Origin: Acidobacteriaceae bacterium
Lineage (GTDB): Bacteria; Acidobacteriota; Terriglobia; Bryobacterales; Bryobacteraceae
Direction: 5' to 3'
Assembly (NCBI GenBank): GCA_019245255.1
Contig: JAFARV010000959.1
Span: 1-9,826, forward strand
DNA: 9,826 nucleotides
Shown one piece after another: positions 1 to 6,315 of this stretch. Made by a program: the position numbers and the translations under genes. The notes under the pieces are model-generated. The model did no database searches, was not told the DNA's origin, and saw only the letters and a program-made list of their open reading frames with translations. Numbering within the stretch: position 1 is the stretch's first letter; each line of letters opens with the position of its first letter.

Positions 1-212
1 TTCACGAAGTGCTGTTGCAGACTGCCGATATCGGCACTAGTCAGCTCAGAATAGGTGAGCTGCCAAATCCGTTTAGCGGCCGTCGGATCAGCAAACGTGA
101 TCATGCTTCCGTCCGCTAGCACGTTCGTAACAGTTCTGGTCTGATGAGTCTTGCGCAGCGGATACTGGGCGACCGCGCCGCTTAGCAGCTGTGGAAAGAA
201 AAGATTAGCCAT
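1..212 (-). CDS. Distal-tail-like protein, second tandem copy (partial)
   Basis: The gene starts with ATG at 212-210 and stays open to the window edge (70 full codons); the remainder lies outside. The ATG overlaps the stop of the preceding tail gene by 8 bases (ATGGCTAA), which suggests translational coupling. The N-terminus (MANLFFPQLLSGAVAQYP) matches the pattern of its upstream neighbour: an SG...QYP segment near residues 11-18, a DG pair near residue 36, then Trp-Gln, and an SELTSAD...LQQHF stretch. The neighbour carries the corresponding SESEVAAVESFF. I infer that it is a paralogous minor or distal tail component at the baseplate or tail tip. The function rests on this similarity and on its position after the tape measure. 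It could instead be a longer hub or tip protein that begins with the same fold. Confidence 0.75.
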   Translation of the reverse strand, partial: MANLFFPQLLSGAVAQYPLRKTHQTRTVTNVLADGSMITFADPTAAKRIWQLTYSELTSADIGSLQQHFV

Positions 213-564
213 TCGTTTCTATCACCCATAAGAAGGCTGATGCATTATTGACGTCCACGTACGTGCTCACTAAAGACGATTCCGCAATTCGACAGTTCGG
301 AACGCTCGCCCCGGTTACTGGGTCTACAAATGTGAAGCTGGAGTACGTTCCTGACAATTCCTCGAAAAAGCTTTCAACGGCTGCGACTTCACTTTCGCTT
401 AGCAAATCCAAACGAATCTGCCAGCTCCGCAGTCCTACCCCCTGAAGAAGAAATCGCTGCTCCGCACCGTCTACGAACCGGATCACACCTACGTTCTGCG
501 ATACAAGGAACGGTGCGGGGTACTGGGTAAGGGATCCGGAACTCAAAAGCGGGAATGTGGCCAT
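205..564 (-). CDS. Distal tail / minor tail protein (Dit- or gpM-like)
   Basis: This 119-residue protein starts with ATG one base after the stop of the preceding gene. Its visible pattern is an N-terminal SGSLTQYP segment, a mid-region WQIRLDLLSESE followed by an FFEELSGTYSSFTF stretch, then DPVTGASVPNCR (about residues 81-92) and a terminal beta-strand ending WVIETNG. A Trp strand, a helix with SE...FF, an F-x-F strand and a DP-x-G...C-R turn are what I associate with small phage distal-tail or minor-tail proteins (DUF2460 or lambda gpM type). Such proteins form the ring joining the tail tube to the tip. The position right after the tape-measure gene agrees. I cannot separate a Dit role from a gpM-like role. 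The next gene downstream looks like a diverged copy. Confidence 0.7.
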   Translation of the reverse strand: MATFPLLSSGSLTQYPAPFLVSQNVGVIRFVDGAEQRFLLQGVGLRSWQIRLDLLSESEVAAVESFFEELSGTYSSFTFVDPVTGASVPNCRIAESSLVSTYVDVNNASAFLWVIETNG

Positions 565-565
565 A

Positions 566-1168
566 TCAGAGCTCGTTAATCACATCACTCAGAGAGCTTG
601 ATTGCAGTAGCGCCGTTCTTACTGCTTGCGCGACCTGCTGGTTATTGGACTGAATAAAGCTCGTGCTCTGCACGCCCACACTGGCCGCGGTTGACAAAGG
701 CACAGCTTTCGATCCTGTTACCGTGCCGGTGGTCTGCTGTCGTGCGCCATTTACCCTCACGGTGCTATTCACCGAGTCGGGCAGCGTGAATTCCAAAAGT
801 GCAGGCGTACTCTTGCTCCCGCCGCCAAATAAACTCGCGATTCCGCTGATTAGTGTCCCCAGCCCACCGAAACTGCCGAGACTCAAAGCGCCTGAGAGAG
901 CCCCCGACACACCGCTCACTGCGGCGCTCTGCAGAAAGTTGGTCAATTCACTACCGTGCTGCTGAGTAGTAGTAGCTGCATGCGATGTATGGCCGAAACT
1001 CAAGCCCTTCGCATTTACCGCCGCAGTCATACTCTGTGAGCGCAAGCTAGTGTCTTTGCCTACGCTCGCTGACTGAGGGGATTGCTGCAGCAGCTTGCTT
1101 GAGTTGTTACTTCCCGGCCGTGACAACTTTCGCACCAGCGTCGATAAGTCATTTTTAGACTTCGCCAT
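566..1168 (-). CDS. Very short tape-measure-like tail protein
   Basis: This 200-residue protein starts at ATG 1168-1166 behind a near-ideal GGAGGTGA ribosome binding site. It overlaps the end of the chaperone extension by 14 bases. Residues 1-75 are polar and rich in Ser, Gln and Thr. Residues 77-117 form a Gly/Ala/Ser/Leu-rich hydrophobic stretch typical of tape-measure proteins. The C-terminus (about residues 168-200: an STSFIQ segment, then AQAVRTALLQSS, then LSDVINEL) resembles the tail end I associate with phage tape-measure proteins. The slot between the frameshifted chaperone and the distal tail protein is the tape-measure slot. The length is far below the usual 600-2000 residues. It may be a true short ruler, a truncated relic, or a different minor tail protein. 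No frame disruption is visible. Confidence 0.6.
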   Translation of the reverse strand: MAKSKNDLSTLVRKLSRPGSNNSSKLLQQSPQSASVGKDTSLRSQSMTAAVNAKGLSFGHTSHAATTTQQHGSELTNFLQSAAVSGVSGALSGALSLGSFGGLGTLISGIASLFGGGSKSTPALLEFTLPDSVNSTVRVNGARQQTTGTVTGSKAVPLSTAASVGVQSTSFIQSNNQQVAQAVRTALLQSSSLSDVINEL

Positions 1169-1879
1169 TCTTCACCTCCGTTTTCCAAGCACTTTCAAGG
1201 CATACAAGTGCATCGGCCGTTTTTGCGTCGATGTCCGCCAAATCGACGGTGCCCAGCTCCTTCCAGAGCCGAAAGCGCTCCAGATACCCCAAGCTTTGCG
1301 CGGTAATGACTGATTTCGGGCACCGCCTCGAGACGACATTCGCCCGCGCCCAAACAATGTTCACGAGGCGTTCTTCTGAGCTCCCTAGCCACGCGCACTT
1401 TCTTACTTCTGCCAGTCCGCTCCGCCGACAGCTATCGCAATTCCACGCGGCTGGCGTAGAAAACTGAAAATGGAATGCGATTAGAAGTTTTTTCTTTCTT
1501 CGTCCGTAAGCCCGAGCTCTGACTTCACCGCCTCAACGATCTCGTTAGCGAGCTTCTCAGGCGCGTGATTGATTACGTCTTCAATCTCGGCTCTCCTGCC
1601 ATTAACCCGGAGTCCCTTGATCGCGACGAGTCCCCACTGAACATACAGCTGTCGTACAAGCAGATCGGCAATGTTCGCCTCAAGTTGATCGCCGGCTCCG
1701 CCCGCCTGCAGAAACTCTCTCCGCAGTACTAAGTCGCGCACCTTTTCAGTTAGTTCAATCCGCCCTGCCAACGACACGCGCCGGATCGCATACTCGACCG
1801 CCGGGAGCGCCGTGCTCTGAAGCCAAATTGCGGTCTCGTGATCCACCGGCTCACGCGAACGCGATAACCATTTCATCAT
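1155..1879 (-). CDS. Tail assembly chaperone GT-type fusion made by -1 frameshift
   Basis: This is the predicted long product of the chaperone gene. Ribosomes start at 1879, slip back one base on A AAA AAC at 1493-1487, and continue from CTT at 1487 to the TAA at 1157-1155. I translated the -1 frame by hand and it is open throughout, adding 110 residues for a fusion of about 241. The extension begins LLIAFHFQFSTPAAWNCDSC, continues RRSGLAEVRKCAWLG, and has a helical, charged C-terminal half ending KTEVKNGEV. It has a C-x2-C-x10-C-x24-C spacing. In lambda-like phages the GT form recruits tail tube subunits to the tape measure. Order, slip site and hairpin fit that role; the family match is inferred. 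The only possible independent start is a GTG at 1364-1362, which would omit the Cys cluster and lacks an obvious ribosome binding site. Confidence 0.82.
1434..1493 (-). promoter_or_regulatory. Programmed -1 ribosomal frameshift signal
   Basis: The heptamer A AAA AAC occupies 1493-1487 and is in register with the chaperone frame (AGA AAA AAC). A 5-base spacer (TTCTA) follows. The stem's 5' arm is ATCGCATTCCA (1481-1471) and its 3' arm is TGGAATTGCGAT (1445-1434), pairing 11 bp with one bulged T at 1439 and a 25-base loop. The zero-frame stop overlaps the foot of the stem. In the loop, GCCAG (1455-1451) could pair with CTGGC (1415-1411), so a weak pseudoknot is possible. The slippery sequence, spacing and structure match the textbook -1 frameshift arrangement. 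Confidence 0.85.
1481..1879 (-). CDS. Tail assembly chaperone, short (G-type) product
   Basis: The zero-frame product is 132 residues, mostly alpha-helical and charged, beginning MMKWLSRSREP and ending LTDEERKNF just before TAA. I chose ATG 1879-1877 because an AAGG element lies 8 bases upstream; the adjacent ATG at 1876 is an alternative. The start lies inside the last 29 bases of the tail tube gene, so translation is probably coupled. It sits between the tail tube and the tape-measure slot, where tailed phages encode the gpG-like chaperone that coats the tape measure before tube assembly. The last sense codons before the stop form a -1 slippery site, which supports the assignment. I see no sequence signature beyond that. 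Confidence 0.8.
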   Translation of the reverse strand: MMKWLSRSREPVDHETAIWLQSTALPAVEYAIRRVSLAGRIELTEKVRDLVLRREFLQAGGAGDQLEANIADLLVRQLYVQWGLVAIKGLRVNGRRAEIEDVINHAPEKLANEIVEAVKSELGLTDEERKNF

Positions 1880-3026
1880 TGGAAGTGCCTTGTGCAAGAT
1901 TGTTCGTGAAAGTCCATTGCAGCCGCGACTCCGTGTCGTTGAACTCCGGTATTTCAGGAGTAACCGCCGGCAGATAGATCGCGATCAGTTGACCTTGCTG
2001 CTGTCCCAGTTGCAGCATCGCCGGAATTGTCATCCTCTGTTTTGCCGCAACATACAGCGCGTTTGTACCGGTATCGTCTTGCGTGAAGACGCTAAAGCTC
2101 GATGAAACTGCTCGTGGGCCTGGAACCGCGGATCTCGGGTATGATGATCCGAACTCGTAAGTACGCATCGAGATGTTATTGTTGACGTGAATCTGTGCGG
2201 CCGTTAAGGTCATGAACTGCTGAGGCACTTGACCCAGCCACGCCTGTCCAAGGTGCCCAGGCACGATGGAGTAATCAAACTGTCCGGGCGTGGGCTCAAC
2301 AGGGAACGTGGTTATGCCCCCACCTGTGTTTCCCGCTGCAAATGACATCGAGTCCAGTAGGTCGGCGGCATAGCCCGCGAATGTGAAATCATGGAAGTCC
2401 CCGTTGACTGCGATTGCAAGCTGATTCACAACCGCCCCGGTCACCAGCCGGCTCACCGTAGAAGCGGGATCCCAGTAGTCATAGACCGACAGGCTTGGCA
2501 GTGCCGTGCCTAGCGTGTAAGTCGCCGTCGTAGCGAGGCTTGCGCCGGCCGGGATCGAATTCGAAAACGGTGCGTTGACCACAACGGACGAGGCATCCGG
2601 CACGGAGGTTACAAATCGGATTTCTCCCGAAAAGGACACGCCTGATCCGACAAGCAACCCATGTGGAGCTGTTGTCTGTATGCCGGTCGTGCTCGGAGTT
2701 GCGGCAACTGTCAACCCCGAACTGACTTGCGGCGTCCCTCCAAGAGCGGCCTGAAACAAAGGTCCGTAACTTGGTACTCCTATGCCGGTCCAAGATGTGA
2801 GATACGTGCGCAAGTCGAAAACTGTTTCTCGCCGGGCACCCGGCGAAGAGCCAAGAAACGTTCTCGTCCCGGTTTTGTCTCGCCGCTTGCCTGGAACGAT
2901 TGCTTGATGAGCACTCAATCGAACAGCCGGAAACCGATTCGCTTGTGTAACAGCGGCGACTTGACCGTAGCTTGATTCGACTGCAGCATAAAACCGATTC
3001 GCGTTAGATAAGACATAGTTCGCCAC
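1851..3026 (-). CDS. Major tail tube protein with inserted beta domain
   Basis: This 391-residue protein starts with GTG at 3026-3024, with GAGGG 8 bases upstream; four bases separate it from the preceding stop. The N-terminus (MANYVLSNANRFYAAVESSYG) and the C-terminal half (FDYSIVPGHLGQAWLG, QIHVNNNISMRTYEFG, SSSFSVFTQDDT) look like a two-strand-set tail tube protein of the Phage_tube type. Residues about 103-170 (TTAPHGLLVGSGVSFSG, EIRFVTSVPDASSVVVNAPF) look like a small inserted beta domain of the kind often carried on phage surface proteins. The product would polymerise as stacked rings to form the tail lumen. Its place after the terminator-like gene and before the chaperone is the canonical one. 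The tube assignment is strong from order and composition; the exact family is inferred. Confidence 0.75.
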   Translation of the reverse strand: MANYVLSNANRFYAAVESSYGQVAAVTQANRFPAVRLSAHQAIVPGKRRDKTGTRTFLGSSPGARRETVFDLRTYLTSWTGIGVPSYGPLFQAALGGTPQVSSGLTVAATPSTTGIQTTAPHGLLVGSGVSFSGEIRFVTSVPDASSVVVNAPFSNSIPAGASLATTATYTLGTALPSLSVYDYWDPASTVSRLVTGAVVNQLAIAVNGDFHDFTFAGYAADLLDSMSFAAGNTGGGITTFPVEPTPGQFDYSIVPGHLGQAWLGQVPQQFMTLTAAQIHVNNNISMRTYEFGSSYPRSAVPGPRAVSSSFSVFTQDDTGTNALYVAAKQRMTIPAMLQLGQQQGQLIAIYLPAVTPEIPEFNDTESRLQWTFTNNLAQGTSNDEMVIAFA

Positions 3027-3030
3027 GACG

Positions 3031-3528
3031 TTAGCCCTCTGTCACCGTCAACGCGCATGTTATCCGCGCGGATTGCACATAACCCAAGCCACCGCTCTTC
3101 GGAGGCTGCAATTGAACGTCATATTGCCCTGGAAACAACACGCCGTCACCCCAGTCGCCGACATTGCTACGCAACACTTGCCTAACAGCTTCGACGTAGT
3201 AATGAATCCACTCGTCTGTCTGGTCCACCAGGTTTGCGCTCGCCCATACGTCTACATTCACCGCCAACGTCCCCGAAAATGAACGAAACTTCTCAAACTG
3301 ATTGTTCTTCAAACCAGAGCTGTACAAGCAAATTCGTGGGTACGTAAGTTGTATGTCTTTGTCTCCGATATCAGGGCTGGCAGAGCTCAATACAATTTGG
3401 GCTGCCGGTATTGCAGGCACTTGAATGTTGCCGCTCTGTGCCAGCAAAGCCAACTGTGCATCTACGCCATTAGTCGATTTCAAAAGACAGGCAAGCTTCT
3501 GGGTTCCAAGCAGACTAAGTGGTGTCAT
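3031..3528 (-). CDS. Tail-terminator or tail-completion-like protein
   Basis: This 165-residue protein starts with ATG at 3528-3526, one base after the preceding stop, with a GAGG site 6 bases upstream. The sequence alternates helix and strand: an N-terminal helix (TPLSLLGTQKLACLLKS), a YPRICLYSSGLKN segment, a long strand region (FSGTLAVNVDVWAS), a helix (EWIHYYVEAVRQVLRS), and a C-terminal strand (ARITCALTVTEG). This alpha/beta layout and size match gpU or terminator-like neck proteins, which cap the tail tube. Its position directly before the tube gene supports the call. I recognise no motif that proves it; a generic neck or completion protein is equally acceptable. Confidence 0.55.
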   Translation of the reverse strand: MTPLSLLGTQKLACLLKSTNGVDAQLALLAQSGNIQVPAIPAAQIVLSSASPDIGDKDIQLTYPRICLYSSGLKNNQFEKFRSFSGTLAVNVDVWASANLVDQTDEWIHYYVEAVRQVLRSNVGDWGDGVLFPGQYDVQLQPPKSGGLGYVQSARITCALTVTEG

Positions 3529-3529
3529 T

Positions 3530-4309
3530 TCATCCTCGAAGAATTCGCCGCGTCAGGGTTACGTACCAGGATGGGCCCTGCCCGCCCGTTGGCGGCGGCC
3601 CCTGAATCAGCCCCGAAGCGGGTACTTGCCAAGCCGACCCGATCGGCAACGACTGTTGGTTTTGGCGAGTGAGCCCGGTCTGTAAAGCACTCGTATACAC
3701 GTTCCAGCCGATCGCCGCGGCCGGCGCTCCAATTGCGCCCTCGGCCATTGCAACGGCGACCTCGGCGGCCCCACTCAGTATTTCTCCGTTCACCGGACTT
3801 ACAGCACTCTCAGTACCCAGCGCATCTACCCAGGCAGTCTGCACAAAAATCGCCTGCGCCGGCATGCTTCCGTCCTGAACCGAAATCACGGGCATCGCGG
3901 GTTGCGGAAGGGGCGCTGAAACGATTGATAGCCCACTCGCAAATGTCATAGCCTCTGCGTCGGATGCCTGCCCCTGATACTCGGTCCACTTACCCTGGAA
4001 CCGCGTATTCAATTGCACGTTGTAGGCCTCGGCAAAGAATCGGCTCAGTGCATCGAATGTGATCCAGCGGCGTAGTGTCGGCGTTATGATGACGGTCGAT
4101 AGACCTATGGTGCGCCGGGTCAGCCATTGCGGGTCCGACGCTCCGATCGCGAGTAACCACTGCATCAACTTATCGCCGATCGCACCCATTGCCAGCGCAA
4201 TCTTCGTATCTACGTTGATGCCATGTGAAGAAGCGACTGAAACCAGAGACGTTTCGTACAACAGAAGGTCGTCGATAGTGATTGCTGCGGAGTCGGTGAA
4301 CAGAGCCAT
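3530..4309 (-). CDS. Head-tail adaptor-like protein with C-terminal FN3/Ig-like domain
   Basis: This 259-residue protein starts with ATG 6 bases after the preceding stop, with an AGG 5 bases upstream. Residues 10-120 are largely helical (DDLLLYETSLVSVASSHG, IALAMGAIGDKLMQWLLAIG, then FDALSRFFAEAYNVQL), the shape expected of a connector or adaptor that docks under the portal. Residues about 137-245 look like a fibronectin type III or Ig-like module: a TAWVDALGTESAVSPVNGE stretch, then AIGWNVYTSALQTGL, PIGSAWQVPASGLIQGPPP and a final aromatic strand. Such modules often decorate virion proteins and may bind host surfaces or carbohydrates. The position between the coat region and the terminator-like gene supports a neck role. 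The domain order is seen; the functions are inferred. Confidence 0.55.
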   Translation of the reverse strand: MALFTDSAAITIDDLLLYETSLVSVASSHGINVDTKIALAMGAIGDKLMQWLLAIGASDPQWLTRRTIGLSTVIITPTLRRWITFDALSRFFAEAYNVQLNTRFQGKWTEYQGQASDAEAMTFASGLSIVSAPLPQPAMPVISVQDGSMPAQAIFVQTAWVDALGTESAVSPVNGEILSGAAEVAVAMAEGAIGAPAAAIGWNVYTSALQTGLTRQNQQSLPIGSAWQVPASGLIQGPPPTGGQGPSWYVTLTRRILRG

Positions 4310-4315
4310 ATCTGC

Positions 4316-4657
4316 CTACTTCGCGGTGGAAGACGGACCGCTTCCACGCTTCCCGGAGACCTGCGGATTTAGATCAGCCTCACTTAGAATTGCCACCTGC
4401 ACCCGCTTCGCCAGTTCCGCGCGTTCTGCAGCTTGTTTTGCCAACTCTTGTTCATCTCGATACTGCCGCTTCTGCTCATCTGTTGCGAGAGCGGCTCTGC
4501 CGTCAATGATTAGTCGAGCCGCATTTGCGCGCGAGACCTCTGCGATCTGTCCGGCCTTGCCGCCCTCCGAAGTTTCCCGGCTCACCACGATCGGATACTC
4601 TTCCGTCAAGGTTGCTTCCAGGTCGCGAATCTTCCGAAAGTATTGTTTAAGGTCCAC
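4316..4657 (-). CDS. Small phage protein of unknown function between coat and neck genes
   Basis: This 113-residue protein starts with GTG at 4657-4655, preceded by GGAG with a 6-base gap. It is highly charged and mostly helical. Residues about 55-88 (EQKRQYRDEQELAKQAAERAE and flanks) look coiled-coil. The C-terminal 20 residues are Gly/Ser/Lys-rich and probably disordered (QVSGKRGSGPSSTAK). I do not recognise the family. It sits directly downstream of the coat gene, behind a hairpin and U-tract. Proteins in this slot are often head decoration, neck or head-tail joining factors, but nothing in the sequence decides this. Confidence 0.6.
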   Translation of the reverse strand: MDLKQYFRKIRDLEATLTEEYPIVVSRETSEGGKAGQIAEVSRANAARLIIDGRAALATDEQKRQYRDEQELAKQAAERAELAKRVQVAILSEADLNPQVSGKRGSGPSSTAK

Positions 4658-4670
4658 TTTTCTCTCCCAC

Positions 4671-4702
4671 CAAAGAAAAGGGGCCGCCTCACGTTGGCCC
4701 CT
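4671..4702 (-). terminator. Intrinsic terminator after the coat gene
   Basis: On the minus strand AGGGGCC (4702-4696) pairs with GGCCCCT (4685-4679) around a 10-base loop. The run TTTTCTTT follows immediately. The hairpin sits between the coat stop (4719) and the next start (4657), so it would end or attenuate coat transcripts. Full termination would silence the tail genes unless antitermination or read-through occurs. Confidence 0.7.
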
Positions 4703-4718
4703 GGATTACTACTATTGC

Positions 4719-5630
4719 TTAGCTATTTACCTGAACGCCGAAGTTGTTCCGTAGTACGCCGCAGCCGTACAGAACGTCCACTGTAAACTGCTGGGACAAC
4801 GTATTCGGCTGGTAGCTCATCACTACGCGAATTCCGAAGTTACCCATCTCAGCGTATTCCGCAACTGCACCGGTTCCGGGCAGGGGTTGAGGCAGACGCC
4901 GGACGACCAAACCCATCGCATCCTTGCTGAACGCCAGGTTATGCGTGTTCGGAGTGGCCACGCCCGTTGTCGGCACAAACTGAGAGCGGAAAATGAAGAA
5001 ATCCTTCATTTTTCCCACGTTGCCTTCGACAAGGGCTCGAAGACCCGCTTCCCCAGCCGAATAGTACTCGCTGAAGCGCGGAATCTGCCGGATCTGCGAA
5101 TAAGTATTCGAATCGACAACCAGGTACTTCGGCGCGCTTGCCGGAACCTTTGCCGCGAACAGCGCCGTTTCCGCGGCGTCAATCGTAGCTTCGGTTACCG
5201 CCGTGCTGGCGGCTCCAACCGCGGTATTCGCAGTGAACTGGCTGTAAAGATTCAATAAGTCTGACTCGACGCGCTCAGCGATTGCAACCACCGCCGGCTG
5301 CATGTACGCCTTCAGCAACTCCGGAAAAGCCAGCGCCTTGGTAACGTCAGGAATCTGAAAGGTAGACTCAGCGTGAGTGTTGAGCACAATCTGAGCATTC
5401 CCCAGGTTGGGGTTCTGTGGTGTTACCGTTCCGCCTTCCGCGATGTTGTTGGCGACGAGCACTGGGGGAATCGGTACATTCACGGTATCGCCCGCGTGGG
5501 CCAGAATCGGTTCATAGTCCCGATTTACAAGATTGCCCATAACAAGGTTGCCTACGAGCGCTGGTAATGCGTCAGCTGCAACCAGCTTGACGATCGCATT
5601 AGCCAGATTTGCCGATGTAATTGTTGGCAT
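4719..5630 (-). CDS. Major capsid protein, P22 coat-like HK97-fold
   Basis: I chose ATG 5630-5628 because AGGAG lies 5 bases upstream. An upstream in-frame GTG at 5657 would start inside a hairpin and has no ribosome binding site. The product is 303 residues, shorter than the P22 coat (430). The N-terminus (MPTITSANLANAIVKLVAAD) leads to an N-arm with a VNRDYEPILAHAGDTVNVPI segment, then a strand ending STFQIPDVTKAL. A spine-helix region follows (AVVAIAERVESDLLNLYSQF), then an APKYLVVDSNTYSQIRQ segment typical of coat P-domains, and a C-terminal beta region (GNFGIRVVMSYQPNT, TVDVLYGCGVLR). The NRD and GDTV features resemble P22-type coat proteins. It would form the icosahedral shell around the scaffold encoded just upstream. 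Hairpin-U elements lie on both sides of the gene. Confidence 0.85.
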   Translation of the reverse strand: MPTITSANLANAIVKLVAADALPALVGNLVMGNLVNRDYEPILAHAGDTVNVPIPPVLVANNIAEGGTVTPQNPNLGNAQIVLNTHAESTFQIPDVTKALAFPELLKAYMQPAVVAIAERVESDLLNLYSQFTANTAVGAASTAVTEATIDAAETALFAAKVPASAPKYLVVDSNTYSQIRQIPRFSEYYSAGEAGLRALVEGNVGKMKDFFIFRSQFVPTTGVATPNTHNLAFSKDAMGLVVRRLPQPLPGTGAVAEYAEMGNFGIRVVMSYQPNTLSQQFTVDVLYGCGVLRNNFGVQVNS

Positions 5631-5639
5631 AGTTCTCCT

Positions 5640-5679
5640 AAAAAAAGTTGCGCGCACGACATCTTACTGCCGTACGCGC
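5640..5679 (-). terminator. Terminator-like hairpin abutting the coat ribosome binding site
   Basis: On the minus strand GCGCGTACG (5679-5671) pairs with CGTGCGCGC (5658-5650), 9 bp with one G-U pair and a 12-base loop. AAC and seven Ts (5646-5640) follow. The T run joins directly to AGGAG, the coat Shine-Dalgarno. It could be a leaky terminator or attenuator, an RNA processing or stability element, or both. Confidence 0.65.
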
Positions 5680-5689
5680 TGGTTGAGGC

Positions 5690-5695
5690 TTTATA
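5690..5695 (-). promoter_or_regulatory. Weak candidate -10 element upstream of the coat gene
   Basis: TATAAA (5695-5690, minus strand) lies in the 98-base gap before the coat gene, with a TG two bases upstream. No convincing -35 box lies at the normal distance. A transcript starting near 5682 would carry the whole hairpin in its leader. This is a hint only. Confidence 0.2.
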
Positions 5696-5728
5696 CAGCC
5701 CCGTGCGCCTCTCGACTTAAGTTAATAT

Positions 5729-6298
5729 TTAGGCGCCGCGCAGGACCTGGGTCGCCAGACGTGAGATCTCCTGCCGAACCCTGTCCATATCCTCTTTGCT
5801 CATACCGGCATGGATCTTATCGATCTCAACGCCAATTGGCCCGGCCTGTATCCCTTCACGATTTGGGGCCTGGGCTCCGCTGCCGCCCGCGATTCTCGCC
5901 GGCAACAGTTCCGGATTTTCTTGCACAAATCCCGCTAGATAATCCTGCATCGCCTTGCCTTCCGCTCCGCGAGCGATCAGGCGGCCATCCTCGGCACGAA
6001 CAATGTCGTCCTTGACTGCCTTGAACGCAAGGTCCAACTTGGCGATTCCCAGGCGCTGCAGTTCCGAACGAATCTGCGAGTTTTTGTCGGCTTCCTCCGC
6101 CACAGCGCGTGCCTTCCGGTTCTCTTCAACAAGTTGATTTACACGGGCTTCGAGCCCTTCTCGCCGTTTCCGCTCGTCGCGCAGTTCGGCCTTATATGCC
6201 GGTTCCGATTTTTGATGTTCCCCACGAACGAATTCCTCGATTGCTTTCCGCACAATCCCTTGAATATCCATGCCGGGGTTGTTCGCCTCGTTTTCCAT
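5729..6298 (-). CDS. Capsid scaffolding protein
   Basis: I chose ATG 6298-6296, with GAGG 6 bases upstream, over an in-frame TTG at 6313 that has no such site. The product is 189 residues and very charged. Residues 10-27 form an amphipathic helix. Residues about 30-82 form a long coiled coil (AELRDERKRREGLEARV, NQLVEENRKARAVAEEAD). A linker rich in Gly/Pro/Ala (about 136-156) follows, and then a C-terminal helix (KEDMDRVRQEISRLATQVL). Coiled-coil body, flexible linker and C-terminal coat-binding helix is the usual build of phage scaffolds. The position between portal and coat is canonical. No protease motif is seen, so scaffold removal would be by exit or by another protein. Confidence 0.75.
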   Translation of the reverse strand: MENEANNPGMDIQGIVRKAIEEFVRGEHQKSEPAYKAELRDERKRREGLEARVNQLVEENRKARAVAEEADKNSQIRSELQRLGIAKLDLAFKAVKDDIVRAEDGRLIARGAEGKAMQDYLAGFVQENPELLPARIAGGSGAQAPNREGIQAGPIGVEIDKIHAGMSKEDMDRVRQEISRLATQVLRGA

Positions 6299-6315
6299 AT
6301 CAGTCCTCTCCAATC

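Noticed and set aside
1155..1364. Independent small gene starting at GTG 1364
   Set aside because: No Shine-Dalgarno precedes it, and the frame is open further upstream to the slip site, where a complete frameshift signal explains its expression better.
4059..4754. Long plus-strand open frame of 231 codons
   Set aside because: It runs antisense across the adaptor gene, the small gene and the terminator, has no ribosome binding site or recognisable domain, and is rich in Arg/Ser/Ala as expected for a shadow frame.
5631..5657. GTG at 5657 as the coat start
   Set aside because: It would add nine residues encoded by the hairpin and U-tract. The ATG at 5630 has an ideal AGGAG and a coat-like N-terminus.
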